NCBI GenBank assembly: GCA_017853885.1
Contig: JAFMIR010000018.1
Coordinates: 1-64,000, forward strand
Source: Prosthecobacter sp.
GTDB taxonomy: Bacteria; Verrucomicrobiota; Verrucomicrobiia; Verrucomicrobiales; Verrucomicrobiaceae
DNA: 64,000 bases
Direction: 5' to 3'
Part shown: positions 1-8,394 of the stretch, in pieces
Numbering within the stretch: position 1 is the first letter of the stretch
How the letters are laid out: each line of letters starts with the position of its first letter
The notes under the pieces: model-generated
Database searches by the model: none
What the model was told of the DNA's origin: nothing
What the model saw: only the letters and a program-made list of their open reading frames with translations
Translations under genes and position numbers: made by a program

Positions 1-1
1 G

Positions 2-172
2 CCTTCAGTCAGCGCCGCCCCGGGCAACAAGGGGATGGTCACCCTCAGGCACGCCGACAGCATGAGCTACCCGGACTGTCAGAACCAAGTGGTCGCGATG
101 CTGAAAACCGGCAGCCTGACCAAGCATGTCTGCAAGAGCTGCGGCGGCACCCTGCACCATTGCAAACATTGA
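2..172 (+). CDS. C-terminal end of an unknown Cys/His-rich protein (partial)
   Basis: Frame 2 is open from the window edge to a TGA at 170-172, so the start lies outside or is the internal ATG at 35. The 56 visible residues contain a Cys in PDCQ, then CKSCGG and a terminal HHCKH, which is a plausible small zinc-ribbon tail. No family is recognised. Codon choice looks coding, with many GGC and CTG codons. The stop is followed in the same frame by 51 more open codons ending at 328, so a decayed longer gene is possible. Confidence 0.45.
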   Translation, partial: PSVSAAPGNKGMVTLRHADSMSYPDCQNQVVAMLKTGSLTKHVCKSCGGTLHHCKH

Positions 173-943
173 TCTTTTGAACAGGTCGATTTATCCTCAA
201 AGGCAGGCACCGCTTTTTCATGCCGGGATGAGAGGCGGGGCCTGAAGGCGGATGGCACCTACAGCGTGAGCCAGATGCAGGACTGGATGAACATGCTGGA
301 TGAGCTGATCCATGCTCTGAGGCGATGAAAGCTAGACTTTGAGACGGGAAAAAGAGGCGAGGGGGAGAGTACAGCATGGAGGCGGGACGACAGAACCCCA
401 AGACACGGGCGGAAGCATCCGGAATGGGTGAAGCATCCACAGTAATAAATGTAACGTTTTTGAGGTTAGCCAACCACGCTTCTAGGATGATCCACAGCGG
501 GTCTCCGCATTGAGGTGGGTCGTTTTTCCCGGTTCAGCGAATTCTCTGGAGTCGGGTAGACTTTGATCCGCCTTCAGATGGCTTAAAACCCTCTTGGGTT
601 CGCCTGAATTCCTCCATGTATGAATGCCGCTTTTTCCATGAATATCCACTTATTCTGTTCTGAATCAGTACATTTGTCAGTCTTTAGCAAATCTGAGCGT
701 TCTCCGAGCTCAAGCTGAGTCAATTACTTCGTGTTACGATCCTTTCTTGCTAGATGTAACGCTTTATAAGTTCCAAATGACCCTGCTTTTTTGCATCCTT
801 CACCCCTTATTCTCATGCCTTTTTGATCTGGCTGATACCCCGACGAGTGCCTTAACCAACTCGGACGCGGCACAGCGCATCCGTACAATCTCGGATCCGC
901 CTGAAGGCGGGATGACAGAACGCAGACGGGCGAGTCGAGCGGC
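173..943. other. Gene-poor stretch with short repeated motifs
   Basis: No convincing complete gene. Codons 239-328 on the plus strand read like protein (ADGTYSVSQMQDWMNMLDEL and on to a TGA), but there is no start, so this may be a gene fragment. The string ctgaaggcgg occurs near 242 and again at 901-910, where it forms ccgcct-ga-aggcgg (897-910). A related inverted copy lies near 569. A 16-base string, ggcgggaYgacagaac, occurs at 381-396 and 906-921. A weak hairpin aaccc-tctt-gggtt lies at 587-600. Confidence 0.4.
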
Positions 944-2485
944 TCACAGCAGCCGCCACTCGCGGCCGTCCTGGCCGAGGAGGTCATCGGCCTCCTTCGG
1001 CCCCCAGCTTCCAGCCGGGTATTCGCACATGGGTGGCGGATTTTCGGCTTGGTGCCAGGCGTGCTCGATCTCATCGATAAACTTCCACGCGTTCTCGACC
1101 TCGTCACGACGGGCAAAGAGGGTGGCGTCACCGGCCATGGCATCGAGGAGCAGGCGCTCGTAGGCCTCTGGGCTGGCTTTGCCAAAGCTGGAGGAGTAGC
1201 GGAAGTCGAGCTTTACCTGCTGCATGCGCATGGCCTGGCCGGGCTGCTTGCACAGGATGCGCAGGGCGATGCCTTCATCCGGCTGAATGCGGATGACGAG
1301 GGTGTTCTCGCTGTTTTTGAACAACTTGGAGGTGGCGAAGGGCACCTGCGGCGGCTTTTTGAAATGGATGCTGATCTCGGTGGCTTTCTTCGGCAGTTGC
1401 TTACCCACGCGGATGTAGAAGGGGACGCCCTGCCAACGCCAGGTGTCGATGAAGAGACGCAGTGCGACATATGCCTCCGTCTTCGATTCGGGATTGACGC
1501 GGTCTTCCTGTCGGTAGCCAACCCGCGGCGTGCCATCCACACTGCCGGAGGTGTATTGGGCGCGGATGACATTTTGCCCCACAGCCTCCGGTCCGATGAG
1601 CGGACGGAGGGCGCGGATGACTTTCACTTTCTCATCGCGCACGCTATCGGCACTGAGATCGGTGGGCGGCTCCATGGCCACGAGGGTAAGGAGCTGGAAG
1701 AGGTGGTTTTGCACCATGTCACGCAGGGCGCCGGCGGTGTCGTAATAGCCGCCGCGGCCGCCTTCCATACCGAGATTCTCGGCGCAGGTGATCTGGATGT
1801 GGTCGATGTAGCGCGAGTTCCAGTTCGGCTCGAAGAGCGCGTTGGCAAAACGCAGCACCATGATGTTCTGAGCAGTCTCTTTGCCGAGGTAATGGTCGAT
1901 GCGGTAAGTGTCACTCTCGTGGAAGGTGGCGTTGACGACCTCGTTCAAGGCACGCGCGGAGGCGAGGTCTTTGCCGAAGGGCTTTTCACAGACGACGCGG
2001 GCCCATTTGCCCCCAACACCTTCATTTAGGCCCGTGGCACGGAGCATCTCTAGGATCGGCTTAAAGGCCTGCGGTGCGGAGGCGAGATAAAACAAACGGT
2101 TGGCGGGTGTGCCGCGTTCGACGTCGAACTTGTCGAGAAGCAGCTTAAGGTTCACATAACCGGCTGGGTCCTCAAACTCACTGCGATGGTAGTGGATGCA
2201 GCGAGAAAAGCTTTCCCAAAGCTCATCACAGTGGCTCTGGCGGCTATTTTTGCGGTTCCCGTCTTCCAACTCGCTCCTAAAGACCTCATCGGATTTTTCT
2301 CGACGGGCAAAGCCGACCACCTTGAATTGTGGAGGTAGGTCACCACAGGCAGCAATGTTGTATAGTGCCGGAATGAGCTTGCGATTGGTGAGGTCGCCAG
2401 TAGCACCGAAGATGACAACGGTGCATGGCTCAGCGCGGTGACGGGAGAGCAGGGTCTCTTGGAAGGGGTTTTCCAGATCGGGCAT
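944..2485 (-). CDS. zwf: Glucose-6-phosphate 1-dehydrogenase
   Basis: Cytosolic enzyme oxidising glucose-6-phosphate to 6-phosphogluconolactone with NADP, the entry step of the oxidative pentose phosphate pathway. From the chosen ATG (513 aa) the nucleotide-binding loop GATGDLTNRK is at residues 27-36, EKPFGKD at 167-173, and the active-site signature RIDHYLGKE at 195-203. Length is normal for the family. The frame extends 17 codons upstream to 2536, but the residues before MPDLENPF do not look conserved, so I prefer 2485. No 6-phosphogluconolactonase or gnd gene sits beside it. Downstream on the same strand lies only the aquaporin remnant. Confidence 0.95.
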   Translation of the reverse strand: MPDLENPFQETLLSRHRAEPCTVVIFGATGDLTNRKLIPALYNIAACGDLPPQFKVVGFARREKSDEVFRSELEDGNRKNSRQSHCDELWESFSRCIHYHRSEFEDPAGYVNLKLLLDKFDVERGTPANRLFYLASAPQAFKPILEMLRATGLNEGVGGKWARVVCEKPFGKDLASARALNEVVNATFHESDTYRIDHYLGKETAQNIMVLRFANALFEPNWNSRYIDHIQITCAENLGMEGGRGGYYDTAGALRDMVQNHLFQLLTLVAMEPPTDLSADSVRDEKVKVIRALRPLIGPEAVGQNVIRAQYTSGSVDGTPRVGYRQEDRVNPESKTEAYVALRLFIDTWRWQGVPFYIRVGKQLPKKATEISIHFKKPPQVPFATSKLFKNSENTLVIRIQPDEGIALRILCKQPGQAMRMQQVKLDFRYSSSFGKASPEAYERLLLDAMAGDATLFARRDEVENAWKFIDEIEHAWHQAENPPPMCEYPAGSWGPKEADDLLGQDGREWRLL

Positions 2486-2606
2486 TTTTTCGGGGTAGAG
2501 AGACGCGGAGACTACCCGCCCCTCCGGTGATGGCAACCCATGATCGATCTCTCTGCAGCCAGAATGAATGAAAGCCCTTCATCACATGAATGAACACCTT
2601 TTCCGC

Positions 2607-3011
2607 TCAAACCGTGGGCCAAAGCGCCACATAGACCTTCGCCGCGAGCAGGCCGCCGATCACCGGGCCGAGCACGGGAATCCACGCGTCACGCCAATCG
2701 CAGCCGCCTTTGCCGGGAATCGGTAGCACGAGGTGCGCGAAACGCGGCCCGAGATCGCGTGCGGGATTGATCGCGTAACCGGTGGTGCCGCCGAGCGAGA
2801 GACCGATGGACCAGACGATCACGCCGACGAGGGCAGGGGAGAGGCCTTTGTCAAAGCCGCTGCCGGGCACGAGATTCGCCAGAGAGAGGACTGCGAGCAC
2901 GACGAGGACGAGCACGAAGGTGCCGATGATCTCGCCGATGAGGTAGGCCGGGACGAGGTTCCACGAGAATTTGCCTATACCGGCAAGGCCTATGGTGACC
3001 GCAAGGCTGTC
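2607..3011 (-). pseudogene. Remnant of a MIP-family channel (aquaporin/glycerol facilitator)
   Basis: The frame carries the C-terminal half of a MIP channel. It has the second NPA box as NPARDLGPR, preceded by GGTTGYAI, with hydrophobic segments on both sides. An open reading starts only at a GTG at 2915, in the middle of a membrane helix. Reading upstream in frame gives [14 protein letters not shown] and then [11 protein letters not shown], which is what normally follows the first NPA box. The box itself reads SLAVTIG instead of NPAVTIG, and a stop follows at 3018-3020. The first two helices and the first NPA box are therefore missing. This is a 5'-truncated gene and the product is unlikely to work as a channel. 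Confidence 0.75.
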
Positions 3012-3061
3012 AATTCCTCATTGCAAGCTCACGTCTTCGCAGCCATGAACGGATGCCCCTC

Positions 3062-3859
3062 ATGAACCGACAGGAAAATCTCGAAACCTTCTTCCGCGAC
3101 GGCAAGACCGTCATTCTACCCATCGACCACGGCTGCGCCATCCCGGTGCCGGGTCTCGAAAATCCCTTCGCGATGATCGAGAAGGTCAACGAGTTCGTGG
3201 ACGGCTACGTCATGAACCTCGGCGTGGCACTGCGGGCAGGGGACATCCTCGCCGGGAAGGGCATCTGCCTTCGTGCGGACGTTTACAATACCCGCACCGA
3301 AGGTCACGGCGCCGGCAGCATTGCCATGTGGGACTGCGAAGATGCTGAAATGGTTGGAGCCAATGCTGTCATGAGCATGCTTTATCCCGGGATTGCCTAC
3401 GAGAACATCAATCTGCAGGAAAATGCCGAGCTGATCCGTGGTAGCATGGATACGGATATTCCGGTGATCATCGAGGCGCTACCCCATGGCTTAGGGGTCA
3501 AAGACAAATACACCTGCGAGAACATTCAGTTTGCCACACGCATGGCTGCGGAGATCGGTGCTGATGTCGTGAAGACGCCGTATCCGGTGGATGCCAAATC
3601 GCCGGATGACTTCCGCCGCATCGTGGAGAACTGCTTTGTCCCAATCATCATCCTCGGCGGCCCCGCCATGAATGATGACACGGACCTCCTCAAGACCGTC
3701 GAGGACGCCATGGAGGCAGGGGCAGCAGGTATTGCCATCGGGCGCAACGTCTGGCAGCACAAAAACCCTGCCGCTATCGCTCGCAGCCTCGCCGCCATCG
3801 TCCATGAGGACGCTTCCGCTCTCGAAGCCCTCGCGCTGATGAAAGAACCCGTGCGCTGA
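3062..3859 (+). CDS. Class I aldolase, DhnA/LsrF (DeoC/FbaB) family
   Basis: TIM-barrel Schiff-base aldolase of about 265 aa. The N-terminal part has VILPIDHGC, typical of archaeal-type class I fructose-bisphosphate aldolase (FbaB/DhnA) and LsrF. The likely Schiff-base lysine is in ADVVKTPYP, and the phosphate-binding strands are PIIILGGPA and GAAGIAIGRNVW. Substrate cannot be told from sequence: fructose-1,6-bisphosphate, the LsrF autoinducer phosphate, or the aminodideoxyheptulosonate synthase reaction are all possible. No lsr or aromatic-pathway genes are adjacent. An ATG nine bases upstream (3053) is an alternative start. A secreted protein follows after 22 bases. Confidence 0.85.
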   Translation: MNRQENLETFFRDGKTVILPIDHGCAIPVPGLENPFAMIEKVNEFVDGYVMNLGVALRAGDILAGKGICLRADVYNTRTEGHGAGSIAMWDCEDAEMVGANAVMSMLYPGIAYENINLQENAELIRGSMDTDIPVIIEALPHGLGVKDKYTCENIQFATRMAAEIGADVVKTPYPVDAKSPDDFRRIVENCFVPIIILGGPAMNDDTDLLKTVEDAMEAGAAGIAIGRNVWQHKNPAAIARSLAAIVHEDASALEALALMKEPVR

Positions 3860-3881
3860 GCCAGTTCCGGCTGTGCCCGCC

Positions 3882-4526
3882 ATGAAAAAAGCCCTTTGTT
3901 ACCTCTTAGCCACCGCCGTTCTTCCTGCCGCAGCGCAGGAGGTGAAGAAGTTCGACATCAATTGCGATGCTTGGAGCCTAGGAGAGGTGCCCGCTGAGGT
4001 CTTCGTCCTCGATGGCAAGGTTTCCATTGCTGAAAAAGACGGCGGCAAAGCGATCATGATCGATCCTGGCACCGAGCTCGTCGAGGCCAGTGCTCAGATC
4101 GGCGAGTCCGCCGCTGGCAACGCCTTGATCCAAGCTCGCGTGTTCGCCAGCAAAAAAGGCCGCAGTTCGCCGCGCTTCGGCATCAGCGTGCATGGTATGA
4201 ATGGTCCGCGCCTCTATGTGAATCCCGCCAAGAAGCAGATCGAGCTCGTTCGTGGCGATCAATTGCTCGCTTCAGCTCCTTTTGTGTGGGTAAGTGATTC
4301 TTGGCTCAATCTTCGCCTCGAGGTCACGAAGGGTGAGGGGGACAAATGGGCCGCGAGAGCCTATGTATGGCCACAGAACGGTCAAAAACCCACCGATTCG
4401 CTGAAGCATGAAGTCACCGGTCTCAAAGGCCAGGGCAAATGCACCCTCTGGGCGACCCCATATTCAAACACCCCAATCTACTTCGACGATCTCCACATTG
4501 AAGTCGAAGCCGCGGCAGCCAAATGA
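3882..4526 (+). CDS. Secreted protein with a predicted concanavalin-like beta-sandwich
   Basis: 214 aa with a clear signal peptide (MKKALCYLLATAVLPAAAQ, likely cleaved after AAA). The mature part alternates short beta-strand-like segments and ends in PIYFDDLHIEVE, a pattern common in DUF1080/LamG-like sugar-binding or polysaccharide-associated domains of Verrucomicrobia. No catalytic motif is visible. The frame could also start at a GTG at 3873, but the ATG at 3882 gives a standard signal peptide. It lies 22 bases after the aldolase and may share its transcript. Function is unknown. Confidence 0.75.
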   Translation: MKKALCYLLATAVLPAAAQEVKKFDINCDAWSLGEVPAEVFVLDGKVSIAEKDGGKAIMIDPGTELVEASAQIGESAAGNALIQARVFASKKGRSSPRFGISVHGMNGPRLYVNPAKKQIELVRGDQLLASAPFVWVSDSWLNLRLEVTKGEGDKWAARAYVWPQNGQKPTDSLKHEVTGLKGQGKCTLWATPYSNTPIYFDDLHIEVEAAAAK

Positions 4527-4744
4527 ACACAACGCGCCGTGAAGTAATGGGGCCATGCACCGATTGTCGCCATTCAGGCAATGAACTAGCTGTGAGGGCC
4601 TCCTTCAGGTCCCTGTGCGAAACCGGAATCGGGAAGAGACCCCAGAAGTCATCTCGACCGTGACTCCTAAGTTCCTAAATGGCCCAACGCTCCTTTTAAA
4701 TCGGTTTTATTTATATTGTTAGGAGTTTAGGAATGCGTCAGAAG

Positions 4745-4762
4745 GGAGCCTGTTGAGGCTCC
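4745..4762 (-). terminator. Hairpin just past the cobA-hemD stop
   Basis: Perfect 7-bp inverted repeat ggagcct/aggctcc with a 4-base loop, 12 bases beyond the end of the minus-strand cobA-hemD gene. There is no good T-run after it in the minus direction, so a terminator role is only suggested by position. Confidence 0.3.
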
Positions 4763-4774
4763 TGCCTGGCCCAT

Positions 4775-6301
4775 TCACTTCGCGAAGTGCTTCCGGATGG
4801 CTTCGACGAGCCCTGGAATCGTGAAGCTCTTCGCTTCGACGGCGATGGGCATTTGATGCCTGGTCAGCGCCTGGCTGGTCACAGGCCCGATGCTGGCGAT
4901 TTCACAACCTTCCGGCAATGCGACACCCAAATCGAGGAAATGCTCGACGGTCGAGGAACTCGTGAACGTGATCATGTCCGCGCCTTCATTCTTCAGGCGG
5001 GCTAAGGCTTCGAGGTTGTCCTCTTTCTCTGCCACGGTCTGGTAAGCGATGGCCTCGTCCACGATAGCCCCCATGCTGGTGAGCTCGTTCGAGATTACTT
5101 CGCGGGTCTCTGCGGCCTTCACCCAGAGGATCATCTGGTTTTCGATGTTCTGGTTGGCCTTGAAGGCCTTCACGAGACCCTCGGCCACGAAATCTTTCTC
5201 CGGCATCAAATCGACCGCGAGGTGCCGGGCCTTCACTTTTTCGGCCGTGCCGGGCCCGATGCAAGCGATGCGGGCGGCGCCGAGGCAACGCGAGTCGTTG
5301 TAGAGCTTGTCGAACATCTTGAAGAACGCATCCACGCCGTTCGGGCTGGTGAAGACGATCCAGTCATACTTGTGACAGTCCTGCACAAGCTCGCCAAATC
5401 CCAGTAGGTCCTGCGGTTCCTCGATACGGATGGTTGGCAGTTCGATCACATCGGCACCCAGTTCGATCAGCTGACGGCTCAGTACGCCTGCTTGCTGGCG
5501 GGTGCGGGTTACAACGATGCGCTTGCCATATAGCGGACGGTTTTCGAACCAGTTGATTGCATCGCGCTCGGTAACCACATCTCCGACAACGGCGACGGCC
5601 GGGGCCTTGAAGCCAGTTTCTTTGACACGTTGCGCGATTGTGCCGAGCGTGGCCACCAGGGTTTGCTGCCGACCGGTTGTGGCCCAACGGACCAGCGCCA
5701 TCGGCGTTTCCGGCTTTGCACCGTGCTTCATCAGCTCACCGGTGATCTCGCCAATGCGCTCGACGCCCATCAGAAACACCTTGGTACCCTCGGCTTGAGC
5801 CAGTTTCGCGTAATTGAGCGACGTCTCGCTCTTCGTTGGATCTTCGTGGCCGGTGAAAATGGTCAATTGGGACGCGTGCGAGCGATGCGTGACCGGAATA
5901 CCGGCGTAGGCAGGCCCTGCAATCGCCGATGTGATACCCGGGACGAGCTCAAAACGCACGCCAGCCTCCGCCAATTCAGCTGCCTCCTCCGCACCGCGGC
6001 CAAACAGCACGGGATCGCCGCCCTTAAGCCGAGTGACGACCTTGCCCTCCTTCGTGAGCTTCACAATGAGCTTGTTGATCTCCTCCTGAGAGAGCGTGTG
6101 ATCCCCTGCCTTCTTGCCTACGTAAATGCGCTCGGCATTGGGCTTGCCATGACGAAGTAGATCGGCGTTCACAAGATAATCATACACCAGCACGTCAGCT
6201 GCTGCGATGCACTCCTTGCCTTTGATCGTGAGCAGGCCGGGATCACCGGGGCCAGCGCCAACGAGATAACAAATGCCAGAGGAAGAAGTCTTTTTTGCCA
6301 T
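4775..6301 (-). CDS. cobA-hemD: Uroporphyrinogen-III C-methyltransferase / uroporphyrinogen-III synthase fusion
   Basis: 508-aa fusion. Residues about 10-250 are SUMT, which methylates uroporphyrinogen III with SAM to precorrin-2 for siroheme or cobalamin. It has VGAGPGDPGLLTIKG (14-28) and RLKGGDPVLFGRG (91-103). Residues about 257-508 are HemD, which closes hydroxymethylbilane to uroporphyrinogen III, beginning GKRIVVTRTRQQ. This gene fusion is known in several phyla. I chose the ATG at 6301 (MAKKTSSS) because the 22 upstream codons to 6367 include an unlikely Cys/His-rich leader. It is divergent from the PpiC gene. HemA, HemC and the siroheme dehydrogenase/ferrochelatase are not nearby. 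Confidence 0.93.
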   Translation of the reverse strand: MAKKTSSSGICYLVGAGPGDPGLLTIKGKECIAAADVLVYDYLVNADLLRHGKPNAERIYVGKKAGDHTLSQEEINKLIVKLTKEGKVVTRLKGGDPVLFGRGAEEAAELAEAGVRFELVPGITSAIAGPAYAGIPVTHRSHASQLTIFTGHEDPTKSETSLNYAKLAQAEGTKVFLMGVERIGEITGELMKHGAKPETPMALVRWATTGRQQTLVATLGTIAQRVKETGFKAPAVAVVGDVVTERDAINWFENRPLYGKRIVVTRTRQQAGVLSRQLIELGADVIELPTIRIEEPQDLLGFGELVQDCHKYDWIVFTSPNGVDAFFKMFDKLYNDSRCLGAARIACIGPGTAEKVKARHLAVDLMPEKDFVAEGLVKAFKANQNIENQMILWVKAAETREVISNELTSMGAIVDEAIAYQTVAEKEDNLEALARLKNEGADMITFTSSSTVEHFLDLGVALPEGCEIASIGPVTSQALTRHQMPIAVEAKSFTIPGLVEAIRKHFAK

Positions 6302-6397
6302 GAGAGGGCAGATATAGTGGCAAGCGTGTCGCAGCACGCAAGACATGAAGCCGCTCGTGACTTGCAAACCTGCCCTAGCCTCTGAAAGATCCGCTCA

Positions 6398-7138
6398 ATG
6401 CCTCGCTCAACCGCATTCCTCGTTGTGCTTGTCGCCCTCCTCGGCGTGCTGCTAGCGGCCTGGCTCGTCTGGAAGAGCCTGCAGGAGCCCACGAGCCATT
6501 CAAATGCTGCATTCGGCAAGCAGGCCCAGCGGGAGCTCGAATGGCACAAACGCCAGTTTCAGTCCATTGAGGACTATCAGGCCCGTTTGGTGATGCAACA
6601 ACTCGACGAGCCCGCTTTGAAACAACGCATTGCAGCAGCCGTCGAGGCTCAAAACCGCCTCGAAGCCGCCATGCCGCAGGTTTCAGAAGGCGAAGCCCAG
6701 ACTTGGTATGAGGCGAATCAGGACTCGCTGAGGATTCCGGCGGCTTGGCATGCGGCGCATGTTTTTCTCACGCGGCACGACAAGGCCAAGTCGGACCGTT
6801 CAGCGGAAATCGAAGCCATCCACCGCCAGCTCGCCGCGGGTGAACTCTCCTTCCCAGCCGCTGCTGAACGGTTTTCCGAGGACGAACGCACCAAGAAGCT
6901 CCAAGGCGATCTCGGCTGGTTTACGCGAGACCGCATGCCGGAGGCCTTCATCGACGCCGTGGCCAAACTGAAGCCGGGCGAGCTAAGCAACCCCATCCTC
7001 AGCCCACTTGGCTGGCATGTCATACGGCTCATCGAGCATCGGCCCGCCCGCACCCCAGACTACGAACAGGCTCGCTCGGAGATTATGGCCATGCTAGACC
7101 TGCAAAAACGCCAGCAAAGGCTCCGAACCAATCAGTAA
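6398..7138 (+). CDS. Membrane-anchored PpiC-type peptidyl-prolyl isomerase (parvulin)
   Basis: 246 aa. The N-terminal hydrophobic segment (residues about 5-26) is an uncleaved anchor or signal. A SurA/PrsA-like helical part follows to about residue 110, then a rotamase domain with AAHVFLTRH, FSEDERTKKLQGDLGWFTRDRMPEAF-type spacing and GWHVIRLIEHRPA near the end. It probably helps fold or escort exported proteins in the periplasm. Its last bases overlap the stop of the convergent reductase gene by 7 bp. SurA and PpiD are longer, so this is a small single-domain relative. Confidence 0.88.
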   Translation: MPRSTAFLVVLVALLGVLLAAWLVWKSLQEPTSHSNAAFGKQAQRELEWHKRQFQSIEDYQARLVMQQLDEPALKQRIAAAVEAQNRLEAAMPQVSEGEAQTWYEANQDSLRIPAAWHAAHVFLTRHDKAKSDRSAEIEAIHRQLAAGELSFPAAAERFSEDERTKKLQGDLGWFTRDRMPEAFIDAVAKLKPGELSNPILSPLGWHVIRLIEHRPARTPDYEQARSEIMAMLDLQKRQQRLRTNQ

Positions 7139-8295
7139 ACATCGCGTCGGTAGCGCTTGGCTTCCTTCATTGCCTGCACATAGGCCGAGGCCTCGTCCGG
7201 CGACTTGCCGCCTTGCTGCTCAATGATGGTATGCAGCGCCTTGTCCACATCCGCCGCCATGCGTGAGGCATCACCACAGACGTAAAAGATGGCACCCTGC
7301 TCCAGGTATTGCCAAAACTCCGCCGCATGTTCGAGCATGCGATTCTGCACGTAGATCTTCTCCGCCTGATCGCGGCTCCAGGCCGTCGTCAGCTTCGTCA
7401 GCGTGCCATCGGCCAGATAGCCTTCGAACTCGTCTTTGTAGAAGAAACAGGTTTTCTCGCTGACCTCGCCAAAGAACAGCCAGGCCTTGCCTTTGGCATT
7501 CGTGGCCTTTCGCTCCTCCAAGAAGGCACGGAACGGCGCGATGCCCGTGCCCGGTCCGCACATGATGATGGGCGTCTCGTCCTGCGGCTCGGGCAGACGG
7601 AAGCCTTTGCCATGGTTCACAAAGCACGGGATCAGCGTCTCGCCCACTGTCACACGCTCGGCGAGGAAGGTGGAAGCCACGCCGCCGCGAGCACGACCAT
7701 GGCTAGTGTAGCGCACGGTGGCCACGGTGAGATGCACCTCATCGGGATGGGCCTTCTGGCTGCTGCTGATCGAGTAGAGGCGGATGTTCAGCTTCTTCTG
7801 CGTGGCCATGAACTCCTCGGGCGTGAACTTGGCAGCCGGATGCTCCAGCAGCAGATCGATGACAAAGCGGCCCCACAGGTAGTTCTTGAGTTCCTCCTTC
7901 TTTTCTGGCTGGGAAAGCTCCGCCAGCGGCGTGTTGCCGCCGGTTTTCTCGACGAGGGCCTTGATAAACTTGTTGTCGATCTCCGTGATCAGTGTGGCGT
8001 CGATCAAAGCCTGCCGGATCGGCACCTCGGAGCCGTTTTTCGGGTGCTTCACGATCTCATTGCCGCTGAAACCCAGCGCCGCGAGCGTGTCGGCCACGAG
8101 CTGCGGATCATTCGTCGGCTGCACGGCCAGCGAATCCCCCGGCGTGTATTCCAAGCCGCTGCCCGCAAGGTCGATCTCGTAATGCGCCGTGTGCTTCGGA
8201 GCACCAGGACCGCTCAGGTCAAACATGCGCTTCACTTTGGCGATGCAGGGATTCTTGACGTTGTACACCGGCTTACCGGCCTCGGGAGTGCTCAT
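7132..8295 (-). CDS. CysJ-like FAD/NADP oxidoreductase lacking the flavodoxin domain
   Basis: 387 aa from the ATG at 8295 (MSTPEAGKPVYNV); the open frame reaches 8379. It corresponds to the FAD-binding and NADP-binding parts of sulfite reductase flavoprotein/cytochrome P450 reductase. RLYSISSS is the FAD motif, YTSHGRARGGVAS lies beside it, CGPGTGIAPFRAFLEER binds NADP, YVCGD follows, and the C-terminus ends YRRDVY in place of the usual aromatic end. The FMN/flavodoxin domain is absent, so electrons must leave through a separate flavodoxin, ferredoxin or a hemoprotein. A siroheme-pathway gene lies 0.8 kb away, which fits a sulfite reductase partner, but none is in the window. Confidence 0.88.
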   Translation of the reverse strand: MSTPEAGKPVYNVKNPCIAKVKRMFDLSGPGAPKHTAHYEIDLAGSGLEYTPGDSLAVQPTNDPQLVADTLAALGFSGNEIVKHPKNGSEVPIRQALIDATLITEIDNKFIKALVEKTGGNTPLAELSQPEKKEELKNYLWGRFVIDLLLEHPAAKFTPEEFMATQKKLNIRLYSISSSQKAHPDEVHLTVATVRYTSHGRARGGVASTFLAERVTVGETLIPCFVNHGKGFRLPEPQDETPIIMCGPGTGIAPFRAFLEERKATNAKGKAWLFFGEVSEKTCFFYKDEFEGYLADGTLTKLTTAWSRDQAEKIYVQNRMLEHAAEFWQYLEQGAIFYVCGDASRMAADVDKALHTIIEQQGGKSPDEASAYVQAMKEAKRYRRDVY

Positions 8296-8394
8296 GGGTG
8301 GAAAAGGGTTCTGGAAATGATGTGCGACGCTAACGACGGCGATGTCTTCGGGCAAGATCGAAGCCTTTGCAGACTCCATTTGAACCCGCGAGGC

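Noticed and set aside
170..172. TGA as a possible selenocysteine codon, since the frame stays open to 328 and a coding-like piece follows
   Set aside because: The 18 codons after the TGA look random, no SECIS-like hairpin is recognisable just after it, and no selenoprotein family fits.
45..473. 142-codon minus-strand open frame
   Set aside because: Residues are Ser/Pro/Arg-rich shadow-type sequence with no domain, and it runs antisense to the better-looking Cys-rich gene end at 2-172.
1049..2029. 326-codon plus-strand frame
   Set aside because: Antisense shadow of zwf, whose protein has all family motifs.
4660..4740. ctcctaa/ttcctaaa and ttaggag/tttaggaa strings as a hairpin
   Set aside because: The modules are in the wrong order to make one continuous stem; only alternative short pairings are possible.
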